Shown here in pieces: positions 22,945 through 34,739 of a DNA stretch of 64,000 nt (positions within the stretch are counted from its first letter, which is position 1; the number at the start of each line of letters is the position of its first letter). The position numbers and the translations under genes are program-made. The notes below the pieces were generated by a model. It had not been told where the DNA came from, did not search any database, and was given only the letters and a program-made list of their open reading frames with translations. This stretch comes from Tolypeutes matacus (taxonomy: Eukaryota; Chordata; Mammalia; Cingulata; Chlamyphoridae), in the NCBI GenBank assembly GCA_026826555.1, contig JAKSZT010054583.1, positions 913,161 through 977,160 of the forward strand, written 5' to 3'.

Positions 22945-23190
22945 TGATAGCTAACATTTATTAGCTAGCCTAACACATTTTGAGTAATGTTCCAAGCACT
23001 TTACATTTATTAACTCATTAAGCCTTCACAACAATGTTATGGGGGAGTGCATTATTTTTTCACCATCTGCATGTCAGAAGTGGAGAATGTAACGTTAAGG
23101 CACTTGGCCAAGGTCACGTTAGAAGAAGTGACAGAGCCAGGCTTCTGAGCCTAAGAGGGCTGACCCTGTGCCTGCTCCCTTAACCAGAAT
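22945..23190 (-). mobile_element. MIR SINE (MIRb-like), reverse orientation
   Basis: TAACATTTATTAGCTAGCC, AAGCACTTTACATTTATTAA, TTCACAACAATGTTATGGGG, CTTGGCCAAGGTCACGTTAG and GACAGAGCCAGGCTTCTGAG give a nearly complete reverse MIR. Confidence 0.85.
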
Positions 23191-23304
23191 CCCGTGGACC
23201 TTAACTTCAGGGAGCTCTCTTCTAGCTAACTGCCTCGGGCTGCACCACGTGCTCTCACAGTTTCAATGATCACACTCCATTAAAAATTCCCTCTTTGCTA
23301 CTTT

Positions 23305-23420
23305 CCCCAAGTGTTAGGGCAAGAATTGTTTATTGTGGGGCATCATATTTCCAGCGCTCGGCATACTACTGCCGTCTGGTAGGCACTCAATCTATGCTCA
23401 TTGAATGAGGAATGTGTTAC
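23305..23420 (+). mobile_element. L2 LINE extreme 3' end
   Basis: GGGCAAGAATTGTTTATTG, CAGCGCTCGGCATACTACTG and GTAGGCACTCAATCTATGCT, then CATTGAATGAGGAATG, correspond to the L2 3' terminus that ends in GAAT repeats. Confidence 0.6.
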
Positions 23421-24648
23421 TAACTGAAAGATGAGGAATGCACGGGCCCCACCCAAGCTTTGAGACACGATTAGCTCCAGTGGGCTGTGCAGAGTCCACC
23501 CAGATATAAGCAAGGAGGAGTCATCCATTGGCCCCACAAGCAGGTAGCTGCCTTAACTGCTTTTGCTATTTTGGTTCCCACTGGTTAACCCAACATGGAG
23601 CCGGCAGCCATGGATAGTCATGAGAAGAGGCTGGTAAAGTATCTGTGCTGACGGTGTAAGGGCATCTGGATGAGTCTCCTTGCCTTTCAGCTAGTAAAGG
23701 GGAGCTCATTTATAAGCTACAAACCTGTTTTTCAAGAATGCCAGCACTTGTAGGGCTTGGAGGTCTACCTGCAGAGAACTTGCTTAACTGTGGCTAAGGC
23801 AATAGAGATGGCTTTGTTGTCAAACTATGGTTAGCCTTCAAATGGCATAATAATAGTGTCTACTTTGTGTCATACAGTCATTTGAAGAGGCCTTCTATAA
23901 GTGACATAAAATCTTTCCCCAAAGTTAGGGGATCTATAAAAGCCATGCATGTCCTGGGTCGCCCTCCTGTCCTTTCCTTATTCAGCTCTCTGTCACTGGG
24001 AATTTTCTAAAGGGATTATGAAACTGTGATTTATAGGAGTTTCCAAGTGGGTTATCACCATGAATGCACTTGAATGTATGTGCTGTCCTTTGTCAAAGAG
24101 GAAGACGTGAGGCTTGTGAGGGAGAACACAGAAGGGGGTTTTGAGGAAGGTTGTATGTCATTATTAGTACATTTTATAGTGTGGAAAATATATGCTTTTG
24201 AAAAGCACTTTCACAAAACAGTTTGGGGGCTGCATATTATAAAATCAGGAGTGCTTTGTTACAAATTGCCCCACTTTGGGGAGGCTGGAATCTAAAATGC
24301 CACAAAGCATCTATGGAGCTAGTCACATTTGGTGAAATGGAAGTAGGTCCAAGAGCATCAATAAAGCACATGGTCTGTCAAAGAGTTCACATCAGTCTCT
24401 TCACAGAACGTGGCTCTGACTGTGGGCCCTAACTCTTACAATTCTCTCAGAAATAGCAAATTGATGGACTTCACATAGGGGGAGAAAGAAAAGCAATTGC
24501 TCTTTCTCAGCTGTAGTTCCTTTAAAAGCTAGGTCACTATGGGTCTTATTCCAAAGCAGGGAACACTGACATGAAATTCTAAAATCAGTTTTAATCTTGA
24601 AAACAACCCTTTTGATCCGTCCCTATCATATTGCTACATTCCCAATAG
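23421..24648. other. Intronic DNA with copy 2 of the 44-bp duplicate
   Basis: Unassigned apart from 24219-24262, the second and probably original copy of the 44-bp duplicate. The acceptor region before 24649 is CCCTATCATATTGCTACATTCCCAATAG in composition: a short, interrupted pyrimidine tract. Confidence 0.5.
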
Positions 24649-24751
24649 CTGCCATTCTCTTCATCCAATGGAGCACGAATTTTATGAGGACAATGAGTAT
24701 CTTACCAGCTTGCCTGCTGATGCAGCAAGAACAGAGGACTTTGAATATGAG
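24649..24751 (+). CDS. PDZRN4: PDZRN4 internal exon: acidic inter-PDZ linker
   Basis: 103 bp. The first base completes the AG-C serine codon from the exon before, followed by 34 full codons ending GAG, phase 0, with donor GTAAGA. The peptide begins CHSLHPMEHEFYEDNEY and ends RTEDFEYE; it is strongly acidic, with ten Glu and Asp residues in the last twenty-seven positions or so. This is the PDZRN4 linker before PDZ2; PDZRN3 has a different sequence here. In the protein the next residues would start PDZ2, whose exon I could not find in the window. Acceptor CCCAATAG is unremarkable. Short length and phase fit a small linker exon that could be skipped only with a frame change, since 103 is not a multiple of three. 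Confidence 0.9.
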
Positions 24752-26984
24752 GTAAGATCATTTTCACTCCACTTCACATTTCGTCATGAAGTTATGGTTG
24801 AGGGCTTTTGTATAACAAAGAAAAATTAATTTATTACTATGAGAAATATTTTTTCTATTCTCTAGCAAGGGTAAGGTCCTTTTAAATACTATTTATTTTA
24901 GCTACTCGGAGTATATTGTCTTCAAAGTATATTGGGAAAATATTTTAATAATGTAAGCTCAAAATACTTTGCTCACATTTTTATTGCTTTTTGTTAATAA
25001 TATTATAAGTACATTTTTTTTCTTCTGTCTGTAATGCAAGAGCATTTCCAATTACAGTTTGGAAAAGAAATTATATTTAAAACCAACTTTGCACTTTTTT
25101 CCTTCACTGAATGAATTTTGGTTTGTATTGACAAACACAGTGGTATATTAGTCATATTTCCCTTCATAAATTCAATATTCTCTTTATTTGTGACTCAAGT
25201 ATGTACTCTGAAGAACAGTTTCATGGAATTTCTAGAAATAGAGATGGCCTCATGTCCTTTGTTGTTAATCTATGTTTAGACTTCATATGGTATGATGTTA
25301 GGCTATTTGCACTATAATATGATATATAACAATTCCAAAAGTCCTTCTATTAATTATTTACAGGCTTTCACTATAGTTTAAGGATTTATCCTAATATTTT
25401 CTCTGCTTCTGCGGTCTATAAATCTTTGAAAAATTTCAGACAACTCTGACATTTGGAAATAAAATAGATTGAGGAGGTAAAGAAGCTTTGGTAAACAGGG
25501 AGAGAACCTATGATTATCTGCCCTTTTGATGCTTCAGATGATGTCATACAAGTTCAGCAAAGTGTTCTTTTCCATTTTACAACCAGGAAATCCTGAAATC
25601 TCTTCCCTTAGGAGGATCTGAAATCAAATAAGAGCAATTCGGTGAAGCTCACCTAAAGCAAATAGACGTTTATTTGAAATCATTCCTCCTGCAAAAGTCA
25701 TTGCTGGGGATTACAGAAATCATTATTTCTTCTCAGCCAGAATTTGGAAGGATGATCAGTGTCACCCAGTATCTGAGTTTTTGTTGTTGTTAATATCTTA
25801 TCCCCACCTCTCCATTAAATGGATTTTAAAATATTATTTTATAAATATACTCAAGGGCTGGTGTGCATTGAAATATCCATTGTTTTGTCCCTTCTTGCAA
25901 ACTAAATTACAAAATTGAGCCACTTATCCAAATATTTCAATATTAAAATGTATTTTTCTTTCAGTTAATGAAAACTTTGTCTTTGGGGACTGGAATTATC
26001 TAGATCAGTTCAGTTTTTCATTCAGTTTGTGCCTTAAAGATTTATTAAAATATGGTCTATGTGCTGGGTGAGGGCCTTGGAGGGAAACTTGTTCAGGCTA
26101 CACAGGGTAACAGTAAAACTCCTTTTAATTAATCAGCATATCATTGAAACATTGCAGTACAGACAGATCCTTATATTTCTTATAGGGCTCACTACAACTG
26201 AACCACTTCTTCTTTTATGACCAAGAGCAATCCCCAATAGATGCCAGTGTTAGAATCGTGGCAGTGGTAAATACTGCAATCTCAACTAATCACAGCATCA
26301 TAGTCATTAATTTGCCATCAGCTGCAATTCCGTTGCCAAAGGCACCTTTCTGAGTGATTGAAATAAAGAATGTTCCTGAGAAATTTAAATAGGAAAGGAG
26401 TTACTGTGGCAGGCTTCAGTCATGAGGAAGGATGCATGTGAGAACATCATGCGTGGCTAAAGGCAGGGGTGGGGAGTGGGGGGGGAGGAAATACCACAGG
26501 GATAACTTACCAAACTGTGGGGAGAAGAACAATCCCACCCAGTAGTATTCCTCCATCTGTTATGGTTACATGACAGAGCGGTGCACGCCTCCCCTCGGGA
26601 CTGCATCAGATCACGCTATAAAGCCTGGTGAGTCCAGGGCAATCAGCTGAGCTGATCGAATGCGCCACATTACTCGGAGGCATTTAGAAATGCTAATCCT
26701 GCCTTTGTGTAGTTTGCTCCTAGGAACAGACTGAGCAAGTGTTTCTGTGACCAACTGAGGTGACCCCAGCTCTTCCAGGGTCCTCTTGGCTTGGGGTGGA
26801 TGAGCACCTTCAAGATGGGCCACTTTTGTGCCCCTTAGAGACTATTACAGGAAACTGAAGTCCAGCGGCCAAAGAGAGGGCTTCAGCTCAGGAAAGGATA
26901 CTCTTTCCTCTTCAACAGAACCATGAACATTCATCAGTAGGGAGTTGGAGAAATGGAGAGAAGAGTCCTTTTTCATCTGCTTAT
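24752..26984. other. Start of the downstream PDZRN4 intron, nothing assigned
   Basis: Strongly AT-rich to about 26000. Fragments near 26040-26130 may be L2. No exon seen. Confidence 0.45.
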
Positions 26985-27725
26985 ATTCATTTTGTGCCAT
27001 AAATATTTAATGAGCACTTAAAATGTGCCAGGCACTCATCCAAGTGTCCAACTGATGAAGCCCCTTCCCTAGTGGAGCTTAACTTCTAGAGGAGGAAGAT
27101 GGACATTAAACAAATATGCAAAGACATATTATATTATATTATACTATACTATACTATACTATACTATACTATACTATACTATACTATACTATACTATACT
27201 ATACTATACTGCATTGCATTGCATTACATTATATTACATTACTTTCTGAATAACAAGAGTAGGTACTAGTGAAAGGCAATGCAAGGTGTTGACAAGGGAG
27301 TGTTGCTCTCTCATACAGGGTAGTCAGGGAAGTCTTCTCTCACAAGCAACCTGAAGGAAATAAGAGAGCTAACCATTTGGTTATCTGAGGGAGTTGCTTT
27401 CCAGGTAGAGGGAACAACAAGCACAGAGGTTCTGAGGTGGGAGCAGGCCCGATGTATCGAAGGAACAGGGAGGCAGCCAGTGTGCTGTGGCAGCACAGGG
27501 TAGGGGACGATGGTAGGAGATTAAGTCAGAGTGACGGGGGGCATAGCTTGGGGAACCTTTGGCTTTTACTCTGAAATGGGAAGTTTCTGGGACAGAGGAG
27601 GGCCATGTCTGACTCCCTAACAGGATCCCTCTGGCTTCTGGGGGATTGGCAGTAGGGAAGCAAAGGCCACAGCAGGACAATCAGGTGAAAGAGAGATTTG
27701 GGTTGGACCCGGGCAGTGATGATGG
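26985..27725 (-). mobile_element. L2 LINE 3' portion, reverse orientation, carrying a pentanucleotide array
   Basis: AATGTGCCAGGCACTCATCC, GTGGAGCTTAACTTCTAGAG, then after the array TTCCAGGTAGAGGGAACAAC, CACAGAGGTTCTGAGGTGG, GGAGGCAGCCAGTGTGCTG and GGATCCCTCTGGCTTCTG. This order is the reverse complement of the L2 3' region. Confidence 0.75.
27126..27240. repeat. Segmented pentanucleotide microsatellite
   Basis: Three ATATT units, fourteen uninterrupted ATACT units (27141-27210), three GCATT units, then ACATT, ATATT and ACATT. Variants are grouped, not mixed. Confidence 0.95.
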
Positions 27726-27726
27726 G

Positions 27727-28198
27727 TGTGAAGGTTAGGTTCATGTGTCAGCTTGGCCAGGTGATGGTGTCTAGGTGTTTGGTCAAACAAGCACTGGCCT
27801 GACTGTTGCTGTGAGGACACTTCATGGCTTTAAATCATTACTCATTTGATGGCCTCTGTGGCTGATGACATAGAATGGCAGTGAGTGGCAATCTCACTGC
27901 CTTCAGCAGTGAGAGATGGCTCATCCAATCAGTTGAAGGCCTTTATTAAAGGGAGAACTGATGATTTTAATGGTTAGAAGGAAGAATTTCTATCTCTACT
28001 TAAATTAGCCAGCTTCTCCTGGGGAACTTATCAGAACTTTCATTGGAGTTCCCAACTTACAGCCTGCCCTATGGAATTCAGACTTTCTAATCCCTGTGGT
28101 CGTGTAAGCCAATTCCTATAATAAATATGTAATATTTACGCACATGCACACACATCTTCTGTCTGTTCTGGTTCCATGGAGAAACCCTGATGAATACA
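27727..28198 (+). mobile_element. MLT2-like ERVL LTR
   Basis: Starts TGTGAAGGTTAGGTTCATGTG and continues CAGCTTGGCCAGGTGATGG, TTTGGTCAAACAAGCACTGG, CATCCAATCAGTTGAAGGCC, GTAAGCCAATTCCTATAATA and CCATGGAGAAACCCTGATGA, ending AATACA. This matches the MLT2-type consensus from end to end at about 472 bp. A clean target duplication is not visible. Two relatives in reverse lie at 30974-31424 and 62866-63312. Confidence 0.78.
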
Positions 28199-28498
28199 GT
28201 GGAGGAGATAAGGCACAGTCTTAAAGGAGAGCATCCACCCCAGCCTAGGTGGCTGTGCCATAACTTATCTCACACCTTTAATATAGCCTTTGCTATGGCG
28301 GTTTTCTTTCTTCTGATTTTTCAAAATCAAAATATCATAGACCAGAGTGAAACACAGTTGCTGGCATCTACTAAAACTAGCATTCTAAATCAACTCTGTA
28401 AAGGGCTGGACTTTTAGTGTGCAGAACTGTGTTTCTGAACCTGCTAAAATGTAAACTATACAATTATTCAGGCACCTTTTTAAAGACCTACTTACTGT

Positions 28499-28668
28499 TG
28501 ACTCGGCAAACCAAAGCTGATCTGTCTATCTTGTGAATACATATTTAGGGTCTTTTAGCGCATGGATTATTGACCCAGTGGACCACAACAGATCTGACTA
28601 TCTTGTAAATACATATTTAGGTACTTTTTAACATGCAGATTATTGCATTGATGGAACCAAACAGCTTC
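28499..28668 (+). repeat. Diverged tandem duplication, 72-bp period, about 2.3 copies
   Basis: Two units share GATCTGTCTATCTTGTGAAT / GATCTGACTATCTTGTAAAT and TACATATTTAGG, offset by 72 bp. A partial third unit starts at about 28644 with GATGGAACCAAACAGCTTC. Confidence 0.85.
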
Positions 28669-30973
28669 CTTTAAAGCCATGATAGACAGCAAATGCTTCT
28701 TTGGAGATATTATAGTCAATGTGTCAATGTTAAGGCGAATCTGCTGTGTTAGGGACTTCTATGAAATGTTAATGATGCCCATATCTCACCATGACCTAAC
28801 ACAACTTTTCCTAAGAAAATCATTTGACTGGGTTTAAAGTTTCTCCACAGTGCTTCAGGAAATCCCCAGAGGACCAGCCTGCATTCAAAGACTGACAGCT
28901 TGAAATTTGTTCTCCTTAAAAAAAAATGGTGGCATTTGTTCTCTAATTAAAAGTGATAAAGGATTTTAATTTTATTTTTGAGAGAAATATAAAAATATCA
29001 AAATTGAAAAAAGTGCACCAATCCTAAGAGTCAGGGTGCTCCGTGACACAAGAGTACAACTAAGTATTAAGCTTTTCAATGTTGTTCATTCATTTTTCCT
29101 AGCGCCTGCTAAAGGTTGAAATAAATCATAAATAGCCGTTAGCAAATCAGAGGCAAATCTCAAATCCAGCCTCTACCAGAAATAATTTAAAGGGAAAGGC
29201 TTTGAGAAATATAGAGTCATTGAGCCCAGCTCTTAATAAAGATATGTTTGCTACTGCCTCCATTCAAGGAAGATGTTGACTTTTCCACAGCATTTACCAT
29301 TAACTCTCAAAACTCAGTGCTAAGAAAGTCAGAGAACTAATGAGTGCAACATCTTGAAAGTATAAAACATCATGTTAACCAAGACAAGCAAATAGCTTAA
29401 GAAGATTTCTGAGCCTGCAGATTTCCCTCACTTACAAGTGCTACTTTCAAATCATTTTTACCCCTCCCCCTAGATTAGGTGGTACTAGCCTATCCAACAG
29501 CCTGAACTAAGTACACAGATAGTTTGCCTAATGTATACATTGTCATAAAAATGTAAGCAAAAAGGAATTTAGAAGTTTACTTGAAGTGGTATTAAAGGTG
29601 GAGAGGAAAGAAGGACAATTATGTGTCAGTGTTCTGTGTACATGTTAACTGAAAACCAAACTTGAGCTAGAGTCTATAAATAGGAACATGTATTTAGCAT
29701 ATTAATTAGCTTCCTCTTGGCAATTCTTATGCAAAGCATAAGTAAACTCTTGTGCTATGCCCTGGAAGTGTTATTTTGCAAAATGAATTTCCTTGCAGCT
29801 GGGTCCCAGCGAATATGTGCAGAAGGTTTGTAAAAATTTAAGGATGTTAGCTCTTACATAGTTACAAAGAAGAAATTATAACTCAAGGAGAACTCCATTC
29901 AGAAAAGAAAATGACAACAAGAGGCTAAGAATTAACTGGGCAATGTTGAGGACAGTCTCCCTAGTGTACATGAATAGACCTATGTGGGTCCCCTTTACCA
30001 GAACTTACCTGCTTTGTTCACCGTTGCATCACATTGCCTGTTGCACAGTGAGTGCACAGTAAGTACTTGATGAATAAATAAATGGGGAGTCCCGTTGCTT
30101 TCTGCATGGACCAACTTCCTCTGGCCAATACAGTCCCTTTCCTCATTGTACAAAAGAATAGGACAAGTAACTGAGACCACCATGCAGTTACATCAAATGC
30201 CCTCTCCCTTTCCAGAAGATATTTCTTCTTTAGGGCCTTTAATCCTAGTGACAATTTTGTTTCAGTTAAACACATCTAAAGGAAAAATGGTGAAAAAATA
30301 GGGAGAAATGAGTAATGAGCTAGAAGTGCAATGGTCTCCATGAAAATCCATCTCTACTGACCATTACTTTATGAAATCAGAATCTCAGATTTGGTAGGAA
30401 TCTGACATGTTATCCAATCCACCATTGTCTCCCCTTCATAACTTCACCAAGGGATCATTCAACATTTGTGTGAAATATTATAATGGAGAGAGAACCGAAT
30501 GCCTCCCCACATAGCCAATTTTGACTCTGACATTATCTAAGTATTCAGAAAGGTAAACCTATCAAGGAGTTCCAGAACCATCAATATAAGTCATATCTTT
30601 GAGTATGAAGCATAATTCATAAATAGGCTATATTATCCATATGTTGTTGTAGACGGTAGAATGAAAATTGTGTCTAAAATGTGAAATTGTAGAATCTTCA
30701 AAATTTTTAAATTCACTCAATGCTTTATATTTCACCTGTCTTTTTTCTTCAATTGCTCTTTGCCTTCCAATTAATCACATTTTAGACTCATGAGTAAAGC
30801 ATCTAAAATAATTTATTTCACTTACTAATGGGGCAATGAAAGCATCCATCTTTTTAAAAAATCACCTTATTAAGTTTCTTGTGTGTGTGTGTGTGTGTAG
30901 AGGGAGTTTTTTAACTGAAAACTGATCTATATGGAGTGTGAAAATATTTTTGAATTGAACATTTCAGATAAAC
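28669..30973. other. Intronic DNA, nothing assigned
   Basis: No exon or confident repeat. A GT run of about eight units lies at 30883-30898. Confidence 0.4.
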
Positions 30974-31424
30974 TGGTATTTGGTCAGTTTGGATGGGTTC
31001 TTTAGGGAAACAGAATCAACAGGAGAAATCTGAAAGTAATATGAAATTTTATAAAATTCTCTCACGTGACCGTGAAGATGCCAAAGCCCAGATTCTGCAG
31101 GCAGGCTGCAAACCAGGGGCTCCGATGAAGGTCCTTGAGGAGTTCCCGGAAGACGATGGCTGTCCAAAGATGAGCTGGGAAATTCTCTCTGAATGCTGAA
31201 ACCACTTTCTCTTTTAAGGCATTCAACTGATTGGATAAAACGTCACTCATTGCTGACAGCAATCTCCCTGGTTAATCATAGATGTACTCAGCCATCTCTG
31301 CAGTAGACTCACTGATGACTAAAGTCCCTAAATGTCCTTGTATTACAATTAGTCCAGTGCTTGCTTGACCAAACAACTGGGCACAATTACCTGACTGAGT
31401 TTATTCATTAGCCTAACCATCACA
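30974..31424 (-). mobile_element. MLT2-like ERVL LTR, reverse orientation
   Basis: Read on the minus strand it starts TGTGATGGTTAGGCTAATGA, passes GTTTGGTCAAGCAAGCACTG and TTATCCAATCAGTTGAATGC, and ends near TTTCCCTAAAGAACC. A short extra segment lies in its far end. It resembles 62866-63312 more than 27727-28198. Confidence 0.75.
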
Positions 31425-31489
31425 CCCAGTTAGGGATACTTTGTTATGGAAGCTCTAGGAAATTAAGATTCTTACTCTGCCGCCACTAC

Positions 31490-31915
31490 CCTATCTTTCC
31501 AGGCATACATCCCTTCATGTGTCCAATCTTAGGGTCAAACTCCACAACCTAGAAGTCCTCAGATCCATCTGTGAGCTTTCCCTCCTCTTTGTGGTTGCTT
31601 ATGGACTTCTCTGCTCTTTCTCCCACATGTCTCTGCCATTGTTCAAAGCTAGGTCCAAGCCTCGTGCCTTCACAAATCTTCCATGGGCTCCCCTCCCCCC
31701 ATGGAATGCAATCTTCCCCACCACTGGACTGTCACATCACATTCTGCAAATTGTAGTTGTCATTTATATTATACCCTGGTATAGTTATTTGAGTACTTAC
31801 CTTTTTCTTCTCAGTTGATTGCCTTCATTAACAGAAGTGACCACTTCTAATTGTCTTATCTCTCTTAGCACATGCCCTGGCATAGAGTGCACACTCAGTA
31901 AGCTGCCACTGTTCT
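31490..31915 (+). mobile_element. L2 LINE fragment
   Basis: Poor to moderate match in L2 order: AGGTCCAAGCCTCGTGCC, CTTCACAAATCTTCCATGGG, then TAGCACATGCCCTGGCATAG and GTGCACACTCAGTAAG at the 3' side. Confidence 0.55.
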
Positions 31916-33829
31916 TATTTCATTAGTTCCTAAAAACAAGTACAAGGGGGTTAAAAGGGGGGAGAGGAAAAGGACAGATGGAATTGCAATTTGAAATAAA
32001 GTGTGAAAGTCTTTGTTTCTGGTAATGATTAAATTAAGAGCCTAGTAATTACAATAAGTTAATTTAAACAGATACTTGTGCTAGGTTGTAAAAGAAGAAA
32101 ACTGAGATCTTTTGTTGCTGTTTTAACAAAGAAGATATGTATATGTTGACCCAACCCTGTAAACTGGAGCATCCTACAAAATACACACACTAATTTGTGA
32201 GGGTCAAGAATGATGGATATTCAGTTCTTGTTAGGATAACCATACATCCTGGTTTGCCTTTAGAGAATCTTGGTGTATGGCTAATGTTTCATGTAGTTAT
32301 TAATAGCACCTGTTTTTCTTCACAAAAATGTCCTAATTGGGCAATACATTATATTATGTGTTTGCCCTAGAGTTCATACTTGTTGAAACTTAATGGAGGT
32401 TGATACTTTGTAATCACGTGTTATATAATCCTAATAGTCCAAGCAGAAATTACTTGGAATTTCTTAATAATAATACTCATATCTAGTAAATTGAATGATT
32501 TCCCTAAGTTGTGAGATCTTTTTTTAAAAGGTGCTCCTTAAGGAGTGACGAAAGGAAATGCCACTGAGTTGGAAATAGTCATCAAAGTTAATTATAATTC
32601 TTCCAGATTTCTTATTGAAAGAAATGAGATTAGTACTGCTGTTAATTTGGTCAAGTGATTTTGCATAACAAATATGAGGCAGATCTATCATTTGCTTCAC
32701 TGATTTTGACAACATAAACCTTATTTCCTGAGAAAACACTGAAAAAAACATTTAACCTTCCAAGGTTATATTAAACAATGTAACCAAGGATACATTTCTT
32801 TTAGTAGGCATCTAGATATAAAGTGAAGGCTTACACTATGAATATGAATTTCAGTATCAAAACACTGACATTCAATTTTTGTTTGAAGAAACGCAGGATA
32901 CATATTCAGACCATTTCCTTGCATTACTTCAGGTGTTTGTGAAAGGTCATGTTTAAGGGGAACATTTGCATATCAAATCATGTTTTCCTGATGACCTCTA
33001 TTCTGCTTTCAAAGAACTGTTTTTATAGGGGCAGAGAAAGAACACCTGCCTTTTCTAATATAAAGCAGATTACATTTAAGGATTCCAGTGTTCTTTTCAA
33101 AGACAGTACAACTAAGTAAAAAGTCCAAACAAGGCTCTGCCCCTTGACCTTGACTTGACCACCTGGATTGCAGGATGAGCTCCAAGTGGACAACAGATGT
33201 TGGGTATGGAGGGATTTGTTAGTATCTAGTTCTCCGATGTAACTCAAGTGAGACGAACACATGGTCAAATGGTTAAAAATTTTACAAATACCCTAATAGG
33301 TCGGGTATAGCCCACATTTCATGGGTTTGTGTAGAGAGAGCGCACACGCATGGCCACCAACTGTACCTAGTTGAGTGTCGTGCCAATTGCAGCAAGTAGC
33401 ACACCTCTTCACATTACCTCTGACCTTAGCTGTGGGGTTTAGGCCAAGTTAGCCAATATACACTTGGCAGTTGGAAATGGGGAATGCAGTTTTTTAAATT
33501 TAGAAAAGTACATAAGATAATCCTAGTTTGATTTTTATCTACCGTATAATGTCATGTCTGACATGAATATTGGGGTGACACTTCTCTTCCCTCTCCTCCT
33601 TCTAAGACGTAAGCTATTGGTGATGCTCTGGTTCGTGGTTGCATGGTGGATTCACAGGGATTCACAATGTATTAAATAGTCAAATCAAATATGATCTAAT
33701 AAATATAAAAGAAAACCTTTCATCGACAAATACAGAGAGTGTGCCAGGAACCAAAGATTATAATATATCTAATCTATTCATCTAAGGTCCAAAATAAAAT
33801 TTTTAAAAGTCCTCCTCAATTGTTCCACC
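31916..33829. other. Intronic DNA, nothing assigned
   Basis: No coding or confident repeat signal. 33300-33440 has several CpGs unusual for its surroundings but no recognisable feature. Confidence 0.4.
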
Positions 33830-34200
33830 TGAGATGACCAGACTTAACATTTTGTGTACGTTTACCTTTTCTATGCACATTCTTTTAATATAACTGCAAT
33901 TTTGCCATGTTGTTGGGTATTTACATTTTTCTAGGTTTCCTTAAATATAAAAAGCTCAAATGAACTTCTTTATACATAATTTTTGCCTACATTTCGGGAT
34001 TATTTCTATAAGAACAGCTTTCCAGAAGTAAAATTCTTAAATCAATATATATAAATTGTTATCACTTCAGCTAAAAATATATTGATAAATTACTTTCCAA
34101 AACAGTTTTATCTGTTTACATACTCACAGACAACCTGAACAGTGGTCTCATTAGTATTCAGTGGTCTTATTTCCTTCACAATCCTAAAACTAAAATATAC
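33830..34200 (-). mobile_element. Old LINE-1 (L1M) fragment
   Basis: GGGATTATTTCTATAAGAAC, TTCCAGAAGTAAAATTCTTA, TTACTTTCCAAAACAGTTTT and TTTACATACTCACAGACAAC follow the reverse complement of mammalian L1M ORF2/3' UTR sequence. Confidence 0.65.
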
Positions 34201-34739
34201 TTGGGCTAAATATCCAGTTTATGGAAATAATGTATTCCCATCAATCTAGTCAATGGGCTTAATATTATAGTTAATATTAAATGTATACCTACTTCCACAT
34301 TGGACACAAAGTCAAATACAGGTCCATAAGCATAGGGTTGGAAAAGAATAAGGCAAATTGTAAGAGGTGCAAATTTGCAAAATGTAAAGATCTTTTAAAC
34401 AAAATTAGTAATCACTTCCTAAATTAAGCACTCTTCTTTCCCAAATCTGCTCTTCCTCCTACCCCACGTCTTGTTTAAGGGCCCCATCGTCCACGCGTTT
34501 GTTAAGAGTGACTGTGCACTGAGCATCTGCTTGCTCTCTTGCCAAACGAGGTGCTTTAGAGATCGCCTGTACTCCTTAAAAGAAACCTATTTTCTAGGTA
34601 AAGGGCACAGAGGAGGAAGCTGAGAATAACCCTAAATCCCTTCCTGCCCTGCACCTCCAAATGCCACTACGGCAGCTCCGCTGAACCGGCTGCATGTCTA
34701 CATGCCAGCCCCCTTCCCTCATTCCCCACAGGCGGTGGC
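34201..34739. other. Intronic DNA, nothing assigned
   Basis: Possible MIR traces near 34540-34620, too weak to call. Confidence 0.35.

Larger units (their letters stand above)
21611..24648 (+). other. PDZRN4 intron between the two visible exons
   Basis: 3,038 bp, GT (21611) to AG (24648), phase 2. It contains MER20, L2 and MIR relics and both copies of a 44-bp duplication. The frame from the upstream exon stays open into the intron for 59 residues until a TGA at 21786-21788. 21790-22100 is unique, moderately GC-rich and unassigned. Confidence 0.88.
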
